Source: Xiphydria camelus
Taxonomy: Eukaryota; Arthropoda; Insecta; Hymenoptera; Xiphydriidae
Reading direction: 5' to 3'
Length of the DNA stretch: 64,000 bases
Assembly: GCA_963678675.1 (NCBI GenBank)
Contig: OY783201.1
Coordinates: 17,291,769 to 17,355,768 of the forward strand
The first letter of the stretch is position 1; every line of letters begins with the position of its first letter. A program made the position numbers and the translations under genes. Below, piece by piece: positions 1 to 10,987 of the stretch. The notes below the pieces were generated by a model. The model searched no databases. It worked only from the letters and a program-made list of their open reading frames with translations, and was not told the origin of the DNA.

Positions 1-380
1 GGTACTTACGTACCTCGAATAAAAAGAACAATCATTTTGGACCATACTTGTGGTGCAGGACCATAGTTATGGGAAATTACGGTACCCTTAGTGCGGTATT
101 ACCGTTGTGAAGGTTTCGCATTCTCGACTCTCGACTCTCTACTCTCGGCTGTCTAGTACCGATCTTTGATTATGGTTAGTTTTAGTGACTCCCTTTGTTC
201 CGAGTGTGCCCGGTCAGACCCTGCGACCTTCCGTTATACGCTGGACGTAACCGGTGCGTGGTAACTCTCTCGAATAACGGCTATCGGGTTTATACTCGAT
301 TCGATGTTACCTTATTGCGTATTTCCGGTGTTCTCGTCGCGCGTGATCTCGGTGTTCGCGCCAGAGATGTCAGTAACTAG
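1..380. other. Window start, no gene recognised
   Basis: No coding signal seen. From about 300 to 370 there is a short stretch matching the 24-bp minisatellite at 10350-10600 (TTCGGTGTTCTC units), followed by CCAGAGATGTCA, which occurs in opposite orientation just before that minisatellite. The short open frame at 195-380 has no recognisable domain. Confidence 0.5.
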
Positions 381-960
381 TTACTTTTGTATCGAGTTAC
401 GCAAAAGTTACACGCTATAGGCTGTATTGGGAAACGGAATTCCTTACGTTACATTGCTACACAATTATCGAGGTATCGCTTGCTACTTGTTCCATTGATA
501 ACGAGGAACGAAGAAGTTCAGTTATTTGTTACACTTGTATCGAATAAGAAATCTTATTTCGTTACTCATTACATTTGTATCGAGTAACAATATGAAATTT
601 CGTTATTTATTTCTGTTCGTAGCATGTAATGAATTAAAATATCGTTACTCGAAACAAATATAACGAGTAACGCAATTAAATTGGTTACTCGATACAAACG
701 TAACGAGTAACGCAATTAAATTGCGATACTTGTTACATTTGTATCGAGTATCGCAATTAAATTGATACTCAATACAAATGTAACCAGTAACGCAATTAAA
801 TTGGTTACTCGATTAATAATCTCGGTCGAGATTATTGAATTAATAAAATAATAAAGTTGCACGGCAAAGTTACAAATGTAACGAGTAACGCAATTTAATT
901 AGTTACTCGATACACAAATGTAACAAGTATCGCAATGAAATTGGTTACAATTAATGATTA
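380..960. repeat. Palindromic TAACGAGTAAC repeat cluster
   Basis: Many irregular copies of a roughly 40-bp unit combining GTTACTCGATACAAATGTAA and its reverse complement with CGCAATTAAATT. The unit is itself nearly palindromic. A related cluster lies at 9950-10350, so the two flank the hAT-bearing segment. Confidence 0.75.
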
Positions 961-1012
961 GAATGTCAACATCCGGTACTGATATATTCATAAGAGACAT
1001 TTCTATGTATAT

Positions 1013-1020
<8 letters not shown>

Positions 1021-1066
<46 letters not shown>
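1021..1066. repeat. (AT)n microsatellite
   Basis: Uninterrupted AT dinucleotide run preceded by a short ACACAC stretch. Confidence 0.95.
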
Positions 1067-1068
<2 letters not shown>

Positions 1069-2740
1069 ATTAGACATTGTATATCCACCAACGTATGTGC
1101 AATGTATATGAAATGTATGTGCAAATGCTGTATGGGAAATTGGTTAGTAAACTTTATTTTTATTGTATGAAATGAATTTTTCTGATTTTCCTGTACATAT
1201 GATTTTTTATTTCCTACAACTTCTTTCTAGAAATGGATGGAAAGTGGCGAATTTTGGTTGTGTTTTCATATAAAAGTTCTGTATTACACATAAGAAGAGT
1301 TGAAGAAGTTACACATATGCCATAATCGATTTGTAAAACGATGTTGACTTCAGTATTTAGTGAGTTCGTGACATAGGTACATGTATAGAACATTAACGGT
1401 CATTCGCAAATACATCGAGTACGTTCTTCAGTCAGTGATATGAGGGGGATCGGAACAGAGTTATCACTCGCACACACACTGTCTTGCCGCCCGAAGGATC
1501 ATAATAAACAATCCGTGACGGTAGTAACGCGTCGGTTCCGCGACTTATAGGTCGGGTATGATTTAATGCGTTCGAGTGTCGTCTGTTTACATGGGACATC
1601 GTGCTATTATAGACACAATATTGAACTTAACTCGTGAATTCGATCGTATATTGTATACTGGTATTACAATATTCAGATATTGCCTTGTGATTTATTCATT
1701 ATTGCGTGGACATTGCGTGTGTGAATTTGAGTTATTCCAGTGAGCATCGAAGAGTCAAATTACGAAGAACCAAATTCTGTATAAGTGAAAGGTGATAACA
1801 TTAACGAACTTGAGGCAATCAATGCAGATGCGAGTGGATGAATTTATTAAGGTACGTTCATTTTGGTTTTTCTTCATGATTATTGTTTGTATAATGACGG
1901 TGGGTCTTCTGTTATATCAATATGATGCTAGTTGTGTAAAATTCCGAGAGCATGTTTATTACAGAGGTGTCAACCTCTGGATGCTTTGAAATACAATTGC
2001 CGTTGATTTTTGCTATAATTTATTAATTGTGGATTATTTTATAAAAGTGGTCTACAGTAATTGTAAGTGCATCTCTATTCCATACTGCTAATGATTATTT
2101 TTCCAGTGCATTGTGTGCACAAGCAGTGCATCCGGTGCACAAGCAAATATACCGTCCATAAGTATCGAGCGATACTTTCTGCCATACTCGTTATATTTAC
2201 GTTTTAGGATCATGCATGCACTGATAAAAAAAAGTAGAATTTTGCACATTGTTTCCTCACATTCTTCCTGTCAAAACTTCCTCGTCGAGGAAAAAAAAAT
2301 TGAAAACAAAACATGCTTCCTCATAGAGGTTGCTTTATAAACATTTAACAATGATGAGGACGTAATGTGCAACGTTCTACTTTTTTAATATGATTGCCAT
2401 AACTCTTAAACGCACTCCGATTTTTTTAAAATTTACTCGAAACAATTTGTATTATCTACGAGATGTTTGTATAGAAATATCAATGGCCGCTTCTCAAAAA
2501 TGTTCGGTCAAAATCAAAGTGAAAAATAAAATGGAAGCAATGTGCAAGATTTTACTTGACATCCTTTTACTTCCTCCTAGAGGATGCTTTGTTTTCGTGA
2601 ATTTTATTTCGAGATTTTGATGGACGGTTGCGGCTTTCCTGGTTGTCGTCGTCCCGAACAATCACTGCGGTTTAATGTAATGAGTCATTTATCTACATAG
2701 AATCAGTGTATATATATATATATATATATCTCTCTCGCTG
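1067..2740. other. Region with no recognised gene
   Basis: AT-rich sequence upstream of the hAT transposase. It could include the 5' end of that transposon or an untranslated exon: an AAG/GTACGT donor-like site follows a short ATG-led stretch near 1850. I could not identify hAT terminal inverted repeats. A short TA run lies at about 2708-2730. Confidence 0.4.
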
Positions 2741-4329
2741 GTGAAAGCAATATGTGTAACGTTGCCGATGATTCCTCCGCAACAACACTCGTCGAGAGAG
2801 GATACGGATATGGGGAACTCGGATATTGAGGAGAGTGATCTTGAGAGCCTTATAGAGGAATGCAACAAGCATGCCTTTTCCGATGGGGAATATTTTGAAA
2901 TCGATTTGGAAAATTCTTCGTTGCGTGGTACGCTTATCGGAGCTTGCAAGAAATGTGTGTCACATAAAACGATAAAAGGATCATTCAGATCACCATCAAA
3001 TTTTACAACGCACATTAGGGTATGTTTCATAAATAAATGTGCTTTAGCTACACATAAACTGTTAGTAACGTAAGCTTATTCTTTCCATTTTTTCGCGACG
3101 GAATTTACAGCGTAAACATGCAGATTATTATCAGGCTTTCTTGGATTATAAAAAGAGTAAGTCGCAAGCTCCAGTAATTCGAGATCGCGAACCTCGCGTT
3201 TCTTGTGAATTTTCTCAAAGAAGCTTCGAAATGAACATCACGAACTACGTTATAGAAAGTATGGCATCGCTTAGTACGGTCGAGATGCCAAGTTTTCAGA
3301 AAATGTTTGACGGTGAGTCCATCGTGAAAGTATTTAAAGCTTTTAATATCAAAAACTAAATCCAGCTTCATAGTTAAGTCGACCGCTGAAACAGCTCTCA
3401 TTCCAAAAAATATCTAACTGCATCATAATTTATTATTATTGGTGTTACTTTTACTGGAAGTTTTTAATGGTTGGGTCGGTTTTTTTAATTTCCTTTATTT
3501 TGCGCGTATTATCTTGTATTTTAAATTGCTTTATATATTTAGATTTTCAAATAAAGCAACGTAACAAAACGTTGAAGCATATTACGAGGAATACGCTTTG
3601 CAAACGGATCGAGGTACTGTACCAAAATAAAATGCAAGAGATACGAAGCAACCTCAATAACGACGCAATCTATGTCTGCACTACAGCAGACATATAGACC
3701 TCTAGGAGTCGTAGGTTTATAGGCGTCACAGCACATTGGGTGAGAAACCACTTAAAAGAATAGTTATTAGCGAAGACTAACATTTTTTTCAGCGATTGTC
3801 AATATTGTAGACAAATGCAAACACAATACACATTTTGTGGATTTGTAAATTATAGATCGAACCGAAGACGCTGATACTGAAGTCAATTGCGATCGCTTGT
3901 CGAAGATTTTCTGGCACCCATTCAGCGGAGAGAATAGCCGATGTTCTGATAGAAATAAATTCCTCTTTTAGTTTGAATGCCGAGAAAATAGTGGCAACAG
4001 TCACCGATAATGGATCGAATTTTGTGAAAGCTTTTCGCGAGTTTGGTATCCATGTAGCTAACAGTTTTTTGGGCGGTAAGAAAATACATGTTCTGAGATT
4101 ATTGCCCCCTTCACAATATGGTATATTCGAGATATGTTTAAGGAAAGAGCACACTGAAAAAAATTTTCAGGGAATTGAGCAATAATTCTGGCTGAACCAA
4201 CCAGAATTTTTAGCCACCGTGGCCACAGCCAGAAGTTTTCTTAAGACAACCAGACGAGTATGGCTAAGCTAATATGTTTAAAGTAACAATATCGTGATGT
4301 TTGTGTCAAGCTGCGCTGTACTGTTGAGC

Positions 4330-4536
4330 CAGTTATTTATTCTGATTGATTCAGACGTGCAGTATGCCTACGTACGCTGTACTGTATCGCTAAATTCCAC
4401 GGAAATTCTGGTTCATCTAGACAAGCAGTATAGCTGTGTCAGCTATACCGTATTGCTAAACTGCGCGGGAATTTTGGTTCATTTAGACAAGCAGTATAGC
4501 TGTGTCAGCTATACCGTATTGCTAAATTGCAAGTAG
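4330..4536. repeat. 66-bp tandem repeat, about 3 copies
   Basis: Two near-identical 66-bp units and an upstream degenerate one. Each full unit contains a perfect hairpin, GTATAGCTG-TGT-CAGCTATAC. The period is a multiple of three, so an open frame (4294-4536) runs through it, but I see no gene. Confidence 0.85.
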
Positions 4537-4544
4537 GATTTTGC

Positions 4545-4852
4545 AAAAAGGGGGCGCGCACGCCTATGCTGCCGCCTGCCAACCCGCCTACTATAGTGTC
4601 GGTTTTTTTTCCAACCCTACCGGGATTCGAATATTTTTTTTCTTTTTTATAGAAGGGGAAATGCATTTACGCACCATCCCCAGGTTTGGCTAGAAACCCG
4701 GAGGTGTGTGGAGCTCAGGTGATCCCGCGACGAGAAAGTGCAATGTCGCGGGGCCCACACCGGGATTCGAACCTGCGTTCCTTAGATGAGATGCTTCGAG
4801 ACTGGGAATGCTCGCTTTCTACCAATTGCGCCACCGACTCTTCAAGTGGTCT
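4545..4852 (-). mobile_element. tRNA-derived SINE, copy 1
   Basis: On the minus strand the head reads like a tRNA: A-box TGGCGCAATTGG (4822-4833) and B-box GGTTCGAATCC (4763-4773), which match RNA polymerase III internal promoter consensus. The spacing and extra arm resemble a class II (Leu/Ser) tRNA. The 5' GAGTCGG does not pair with the sequence after the B-box, so this is not a functional tRNA. The body continues leftward with GC-rich sequence shared with 5400-5520 and 40200-40330. A separate insertion splits it at 4632-4758. Confidence 0.75.
4632..4758 (-). mobile_element. Nested retroposon with 13-bp target-site duplication
   Basis: A 127-bp insertion in the SINE, flanked by the 13-bp direct repeat ACCGGGATTCGAA (4619-4631 and 4759-4771). 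On the minus strand it ends in an A-rich tail (CTATAAAAAAGAAAAAAAA). A tail plus a 13-bp duplication is the signature of LINE-mediated retroposition. The source family was not recognised. Confidence 0.8.
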
Positions 4853-4970
4853 TAGCTAAAATAGGCCTTTATATAATGCAACACTGAGATATCTCGGCAA
4901 AAATATTTAAATAAATATTTAATTTGCTATCGGGGTACCGACTCGACTTCTACCGTATGTCCCACTCTCT

Positions 4971-5274
4971 ACGGGCCAGTTTGAAGTTACCTTCGGGGAG
5001 GCTTGGTCGGTAATCGAAACATTTAATACCGGTAGAAGTCGAGTCGGTAGTTAGAGTTGGTGTCAATTCGGGAGATCGAAGCGTCTAATCTCGAAATTAT
5101 GAATTTGTGAATAATGACGAGTAATTTCCATTATTCACAAATTCATAATTTCAAAGTTAGACGCTTCGATCACCCGAATTGACACCAACTCTAACTACCG
5201 ACTCGACTTCTACCGGTATTAAATGACTCAAGTACCGACCAAGCCTCCCCGAAGGTAACTTCAAACTGGCCCGT
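4971..5274. mobile_element. Foldback MITE, family GATCGAAGCGTCTAA, copy 1
   Basis: Near-perfect inverted repeat with arms 4971-5116 and 5129-5274 and a 12-bp spacer. The arms contain AGTTGGTGTCAATTCGGGAG and end near the centre in GTGAATAATG. No coding capacity. It lies between a GCTATCGGGG end (4926-4935) and the CCCCGATAGCC start at 5283. Confidence 0.88.
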
Positions 5275-5282
5275 ACAGAGTG

Positions 5283-6572
5283 CCCCGATAGCCAGGTGGC
5301 TTTACAGTGGTGGCACTGTGGGACCACGCGGTGACTTTGAGAAACATTACAGTGATGTCTTGGTGCGTGCCACTGGGGTACCACTGTGGCATCACGCAGT
5401 GCACACGGTGGATAAAGTGGATAAAGTGGGATTTTGCAAAAGGGGAACTGCATGCAGTGACTTTACCGAGGTTTTTCACTGCAGTGCCGCCGCCTGCCAC
5501 CAGTCTAGTAGTGTCGCTTTTTTTTTCACGCCCTAACGGGATTTGAACCTGCGATCTTTAGAATACGAGATGCTTCGAAACTGGGAATGCTTCGCATTCT
5601 ACCAATTGAGCCACCGACTCTTCAAGCGCGATGTTGCTCCACTCCGGTCATAATATAGAAACCGGACATGACAGTGACTGCTTTCGAAAGTTCTCATTAA
5701 ATTTTTAAAAATAATTTGATCTTTTTCTTTTTGAAAATAAATGTCAACATAACCACGTAACATAAACAAAGAATTAGTAAATAAAAGTAGTTTTAAAAGT
5801 GCAAGTGCAATAATGCCGCTAGTGGAAGGAGAAGCGGTATTGAAAGCAGAGAGAGAGGGTTTGTATTTTCCTGCGGAATCAAAAAGAGAAACCAAAATGC
5901 AGTGAAAATCGTCGCTTCTTGCGTACAATCGTCACACATGGTACTATTTGCCCTACCGATTTACGTACAGAAGCGTTGCAAAAACATGTTTGCGTCTTCC
6001 TCTGGCCCAGCTGCACTTGCACGTTACTTCTTTATTGTTGTTTACTAGTAAGATGTTCACTTCAACTTCGTGAGGAGCACTTGTTACATGTGACGATTGT
6101 ACGCAAGAAGCGACGATTTTCACTGTATTTTGGTTTTTCTTTTTGATTCAGCAGGAAAATACAAACTGCTTTTTCAGTACCGCTTCTCCTTCCACTAGCG
6201 GCATTTTTGACTCTCCTAGAACTGACAAGATATCTTCGATATCGATATTCATCACTTATGAATTGGGTTTATTGCACTTGCACTCTTAAAACTACTTTTA
6301 GGTATTTACACAAATACTTTGTTTACGTTACATGGTTATCTTGACATTCGGTCCGCAACGACGGCCATCTTAGGAAGAACGAAACGCCACCATACAGCGG
6401 TGTCCGACGCGAATAAAAGTTCCGTACGGCGTCAGCGAATAGACCAATCAGGATCAAGTATTCCGTTCTGGCAAAAATTCGCACTCCGGATCCTCACTGT
6501 GGCATCAGAGTAACGTCACTCAGTGACGCCACCGCGTGACTTTTGGGTGAAAGTCACGCTTGGCTATCGGGG
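5283..6572. mobile_element. Non-autonomous DNA element with CCCCGATAGCC termini, copy 1
   Basis: Starts CCCCGATAGCCAGG and ends in CTTGGCTATCGGGG. Subterminal regions are rich in CACTGTGG and GTGACT repeats. A shorter copy is at 40078-40816, and a lone right end at about 57173-57191. Interior: a SINE (5400-5627) and an internal inverted duplication with arms about 5748-5940 and 6087-6342. No transposase is present. Confidence 0.8.
5400..5627 (-). mobile_element. tRNA-derived SINE, copy 2
   Basis: Same family as 4545-4852. The minus strand has A-box TGGCTCAATTGG (5602-5613) and B-box GGTTCAAATCC (5539-5549). Here the head is uninterrupted, which confirms that the 127-bp piece in copy 1 is an insertion. 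Confidence 0.75.
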
Positions 6573-6599
6573 TGGGACATACGGTACTGGTATTTCGTA

Positions 6600-6932
6600 T
6601 GCCTCGGGCACAGAACCGCACAGTTGCAGGGATCTCTTCGGCCGGGCTTGGTCGGTATTCGAGCCACTTTTACCGGCAGAAGTCGAGTCGAGAGTTAGAG
6701 TTGGTGTCAATTCGGGAGATCGAAGCGTCTAATCTCGAAATCGTGAATTTGTGAATAATGGAAATTACTCACCATAATTCACAAATCCACGATTTCGAAG
6801 TTAGACGCTTCGATCTCCCGAAGTGACACCAACTCTAACTACCGACTTGACTTCTACCGGTAAAAATTGCTCGAATACCGACCAAGCCCGGCCGAAGGGG
6901 TCCCTGCAACTGTGTGGAACTGCGCGAGGCAT
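6600..6932. mobile_element. Foldback MITE, family GATCGAAGCGTCTAA, copy 2
   Basis: Inverted repeat with arms about 6600-6760 and 6772-6932. It shares the arm core with 4971-5274 and 41212-41526, and the outer part (CAGTTGCAGGGA) with the latter. It abuts the right end of the CCCCGATAGCC element. Confidence 0.85.
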
Positions 6933-7519
6933 CCAGTAGGTATAGTCCACCCAGCCATACCGTTCAGTCACACTACACATAAGTTTACAGTTGGTGTAAA
7001 CATACGTTTCATAGTCCAGCTAACTATACCTATATACCTATATTACGTATAATCATACAGTTGGGGTAAGAATACGTCAATCTGCTTAGGATAACCTTTC
7101 TAGTATATTAAGTAATCAGATGCCATATTGCTGCATCAAACATATCTGTTAGCAATACTTGGACTGCTAACATAGCAATGCTGTATCTCAAACACAACTA
7201 ATAGAATTACTGTAATAAAAATATTTTTAGGGGGGAATGGCTAGAAAGTCTCAGCCAGAAATGTATTGCTGTGTTAAAACTAAAGATTCTTTTCAGTGCA
7301 GGAAGGCAAGAAGATAAAAGTGGCAGTCGCAAAAATTAGATAACACATTCCAGGAAAAACCTTGAAATTGACCTGGTATAATTGGTATACGTAACTCACA
7401 CGTGATACACACATATTGTTTTATATAACATATCCCAATATACCTTGTTTCCATTCGGGTTGGCTCATGGCTTCCGATTATATAAAACTTTATATGTCCT
7501 GTATTTTATTCGATTTTAG
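6933..7519. other. Rest of hAT intron 4
   Basis: AT-rich sequence with no gene or clear repeat, ending in the splice acceptor ATTTTAG at 7513-7519. Confidence 0.5.
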
Positions 7520-8715
7520 ATGGAGATTCAGATTTCGATGAAGATGAATCAATGGCTGTTAATTTACCTTCTACATTAGATTCGAATTTGGATAACGATA
7601 ATGTAGCCCCTGAGATCGATGAAGCGGTTCCCGAGGCGATCGGTAACCTCGGCTTGATGTTGCCTAAGCACTTGCGATGTGCAAGTCACAACTTGCACTT
7701 GATTGCATCAGTTGACATAATAAAAATAATAAAGGCCTCGAGCTATCTCTGTCCAATTCACTTTGGAGCTCTGGAAAAGTGCACAGCATTATGGAATGTC
7801 CTCCGGTCTCCAAAGTCATATGAAGTAATCAAAGATTATCTGGGGGTTGCCTTACCTCGTCCAGTCGTAACACGGTGGAACTCAATGTATAATTCTCTGG
7901 AGCGTATCGTAGCATTTAAGGAAAAAGTTGTGGAGATAAGTCTTCTTGTCGGAATATCAACTGTTCTAACCGAGAATGACTTCAGATACCTCGAAGTATA
8001 CCTGAAGATCTTAAAACCTCTGGCAGCAACAATCGATCTGTTGCAAGGGGAAACTTATTGCTACTACGGGGACCTTCTCCCGTCTTTAGTATCAATGAGA
8101 AGAAAGTTAAATGTACTGCAGCAATCAAATTCGAAGATAAGTACACGGTATATGCCACTGGTCACCGGTATTATTCAGGCGCTTGACGAAAGATTTGATG
8201 TATTCTTTGCGATCGACGATGATGTCGCTGGAGCAGCGATAGCCGCAGTCAGCCATCCGCGCTTTAAGACAAGGTGGCTCGCTTCTTTTCCTGACTCAAA
8301 GCGCCGGAAAGTCGACAATCTCTTTTTAAAAGCAGTCGCAGAGGAACGACGCAGATCAGAAGAAGCGATTCCGGAAGTAAACGGGCTTGAACACCAGGTG
8401 GATGATTTCTTTGACTTTGGAGACGGTGAGGCCGCTGCTCCCAGTGCAAGGGAAACCGAGAGCGTAGAAAATGCCAAGTATATGGCAAATTCGAATACTG
8501 ACTTGGACATGTTAAACGAGTACCCAATAATAAAAAATGTATTTATCAAATTTAATACTCCGCTGCCATCATCTGCCCCTGTCGAGCGTTTATTTAGTTT
8601 TGCTACAATGATGAACTTACCGAAATGGAATCGCTTATCAGAAGAGCATTTTGAGCAACGGGTTCTGATGAAGGCCAACGCTGTTAAAGCTTCAAATAAT
8701 GCTAATTCTTTATAG
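7520..8715 (+). CDS. hAT transposase C-terminal exon with dimerisation domain
   Basis: Last exon of the hAT gene, open for 398 codons including the stop. Visible hAT motifs: LPKHLRCASHNLHLIA, TRWNSMYNSLERI, KPLAATIDLLQGE with CYYGDLLPSL, and near the end the dimerisation block TPLPSSAPVERLFSFA followed by WNRLSEEHFEQRVLMKAN. The acidic stretch GDSDFDEDES at the exon start comes directly after the splice acceptor. It has no internal stop or frameshift, which is unusual for a TE in this window and suggests the insertion is fairly young or was recently active. Confidence 0.9.
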
Positions 8716-9949
8716 TGGGGTGATTACAAAAAAGTAGTATCACGAAAGACTGTAATATTTTATAGTCGAGTTATAACCACATTAACCAATCCTTCAGGCT
8801 GCCTTGTCAATACATTTACTGATCTTTCTGGTTGAGTTATCGCCATTTCCAATAATTAATATCTATGGCCGAGTTATCGCCACTTCGAATAATTGATATC
8901 AAATGGTGAAATAATTGCCACTTTTAGGACATTAATAATATTGGACATTTATCCGCCTGTTTATGTTCAAGTTTGAAACCTTCATAGAATATATATTTTG
9001 CGCCTGTTTTGATAACCTTATTATTAGTTTGTATATACAAGTAATATCGAGTTAAAGTATAGTTTAAATATCGACGTCAAAAAATTGGGATCGTAAATAG
9101 ATTGGATCTCCAGTATTTATTTAAACGATTTTTTCAGAAAAGCACGCTGGTACTGATTAATTTATTCCCCCCGTTTATTGAATAATTTATGCTTTTGTTT
9201 CTTGTGATCTATTATTTTGTTGCTCTGTATCAACTACTTTTTATTTATTTATTTATTTTCAATGTTATTTATTATTGTATTGTTCAATTTCTATAGATTT
9301 ATGTTAATTAATTTTTGTGATTATTTGTCGCGCTAGCAGTTTTTGGATTAAGCGGTCTGATATGAACGATGGAAACAAATTTAAGAAAATTATGATATAT
9401 TAGGCGCTATTATTTATATAGTTTATCACTACAAGCCTTCACCATTCATATGATATTGTCTGTAAAACAGCTACAAATATACATGTGTTAAAAAATTGTT
9501 TAATATATGAATGGAAGCAATATTTTAATAAATTATAATAATATTTGTAATAATTATAATGTCTGATATGTAAAGCAGCATTTCGTGCTGCCATTAATGA
9601 GATGGGTACCCGCTTAGTCATGCATTGGTTTGAATGCCAACTGTTGAGCAGAGGGAAATTCTTCCGAGGTTCTAGTGTTCTATAACAGAGACTCACAATC
9701 AGTAAAATATAGCCGACGGTATCCGCACAGGTTTTTCGTATGTTCTCTGTGCCCTAGGCGAATATGATACAGTGAGTTTAAAGGTTGATTCTCACTATAC
9801 GTTCCGTTTCCGTTCCATATCGGTTCCGTTCCGTTTACATTTATGTATTTTAATATCATGACATGAAAATAAGTGTAGGTATACACACTTTCCGCTCCGT
9901 TTAGATACCGTTTCCGAACAGTGCCGTAACTGCTTCAATTTGTCTCATG
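8716..9949. other. Region downstream of the hAT gene, no gene recognised
   Basis: Probably includes the 3' untranslated part and right end of the hAT element, but I could not identify a TIR. A short tandem duplication around CCGAGTTATCGCCA occurs at about 8834-8905. Open frames at 9439-9696 and 9680-9886 show no recognisable domain. Confidence 0.4.
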
Positions 9950-10349
9950 GAACGAATATCATTTCGTTGCTTGTTACATTTGTATCGAGTAACTCATTTT
10001 ATTTCGTTACTTATTACATTTGTATTGGGTCACGAATTTGCATCGAGAAGCGAATTTAATTTCGTTATTCGATATAAATGTAACGAGAAACTAAATAAGC
10101 TCCATAGTTTTTCCGAGTAGCGGAACAAATTTCGTTATTCGACACAAACGTATCGAGTAACGATTTTATTCCGCTGCTCCATACAAATGTAACGAGTAAC
10201 TAAACATCTTCGTTCTTCGGTACTATTGGATCAAGTATCTACTGTTACCTCGCTACTTGTATAACGAAGTAACAGGTAAATTGAGATATTTAATTACATT
10301 TGTAACTAGTAACAAGTATCGTTCTATACACGTTTTTGACATCTCTGGT
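9950..10349. repeat. Palindromic TAACGAGTAAC repeat cluster, second copy
   Basis: Same irregular units as 380-960 (GTTACATTTGTATCGAGTAA and its reverse complement). It ends next to TGACATCTCTGG and then the 24-bp minisatellite. Confidence 0.7.
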
Positions 10350-10600
10350 TCGCGCGTATTTTCGGTGTTCTCTCCGCGCGTATTTTCGGTGTTCTCTTCG
10401 CGCGTATTTTCGGTATTCCCTTCGCGCGTGATTTCGGTATTCTCGTCGCGTGTAATCTCGGTGTTCTCTCCGCGCGTATTTTCGGTGTTCTCTCCGCGCG
10501 TATCTTCGGTGTACTTCCGCGTATCTTCGGTGTTCTCTTCGCGCGTATTTTCGGTGTTCTCTTCGCGCGTGTTTTCGGTATTACCTCCGTGCGTTACTTA
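10350..10600 (+). repeat. 24-bp minisatellite, about 10 copies
   Basis: Unit CGCGCGTATTTTCGGTGTTC plus TCTC, with substitutions between copies. The period of 24 keeps a frame open (VFSVFSPR repeats in the frame 10257-10601), but nothing else suggests a protein gene. A single partial unit occurs near 330. Confidence 0.9.
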
Positions 10601-10936
10601 GGATATGTATCGTCCCTTGTAAGGGCTCTCGTCGATTATGTCGCGCTAATAGTCCTGGTATATTAGTGTTAGTAACTGTTATCGAAAGCCGATCCTGCCG
10701 TAGCCGCAGCGTTCTTATACCATATTATATCGCGTGAGTCAGTCTCTCAATAAATCAAAGTGTTATTTCTTTGTTATAAGCCGCCTCAAATTCATTTCTT
10801 TGTCTCACGACCCCGCCCCTCTACTTTACTGATACGGGGCTGAGCTAGTGGAGTTCCGTTTCCGCTTCACGTGATCTGACTGCTACCTATTTTGACTTTC
10901 TTTGGTGTTTCGGAACACCTGGCGCCGAACATATCG
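10600..10936 (+). mobile_element. Possible LTR retrotransposon 3' LTR end with primer-binding-like site
   Basis: Contains AATAAA followed by a C/T-rich stretch, like an LTR polyadenylation region. It is followed by GGAACACC and then TGGCGCCGAACA (10920-10931), resembling a tRNA-Lys-type primer binding site. No gag or pol frames follow. Neither the left boundary nor a second LTR was found, so the call is tentative. Confidence 0.3.
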
Positions 10937-10987
10937 TTATCTTACTACCTTGTCCGAGCGGGGCCAGTTAGAGAGCGTGCCGAAGTG

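Larger units (their letters stand above)
2741..8715 (+). pseudogene. hAT-family transposase, five exons, one in-frame amber
   Basis: Transposase of a hAT DNA transposon (cut-and-paste, nuclear). Exons I infer: 2741-3019, 3111-3312, 3543-3739, 3856-4075 and 7520-8715. Every junction has GT..AG ends and matching phase, giving 697 codons. Domains in order: BED-type zinc finger (CKKC with the HIR-RKH pair split across intron 1, residues about 69-96); a TRxTL region with the hAT signature TTADI; HW-IEPKTL joined across intron 3; the catalytic-core motif TVTDNGSNF (Asp about 277); and the C-terminal hAT dimerisation domain. The single defect seen is TAG at 3695-3697 (codon about 212), where relatives have Trp (TTADIW). 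The length is normal for the family. The start is uncertain because no TIR or upstream exon was fixed. Intron 4 (3,444 bp) is unusually long because repeats have inserted in it. Confidence 0.88.

Noticed and set aside
380..960. CRISPR-like regularly repeated palindromes
   Set aside because: Units are irregular in length, have no unique spacers of constant size, and lie in eukaryotic TE-rich DNA with no cas genes.
1792..1989. 65-codon frame with a hydrophobic segment as a small membrane protein
   Set aside because: It relies on a non-ATG start, has no homologous copy in the window, and contains a donor-like GTACGT that would interrupt it.
4763..4833. Possible tRNA gene on the minus strand (good A- and B-boxes), and likewise at 5539-5613
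   Set aside because: The 7-bp 5' end does not pair with the 3' end, the B-box in copy 1 is partly duplicated by an insertion, and the same structure is repeated with a shared body. It fits a SINE head better.
10257..10601. 114-codon frame with VFSVFSPR repeats
   Set aside because: Product of a 24-bp minisatellite whose period is divisible by three. No signal for a gene outside the array.
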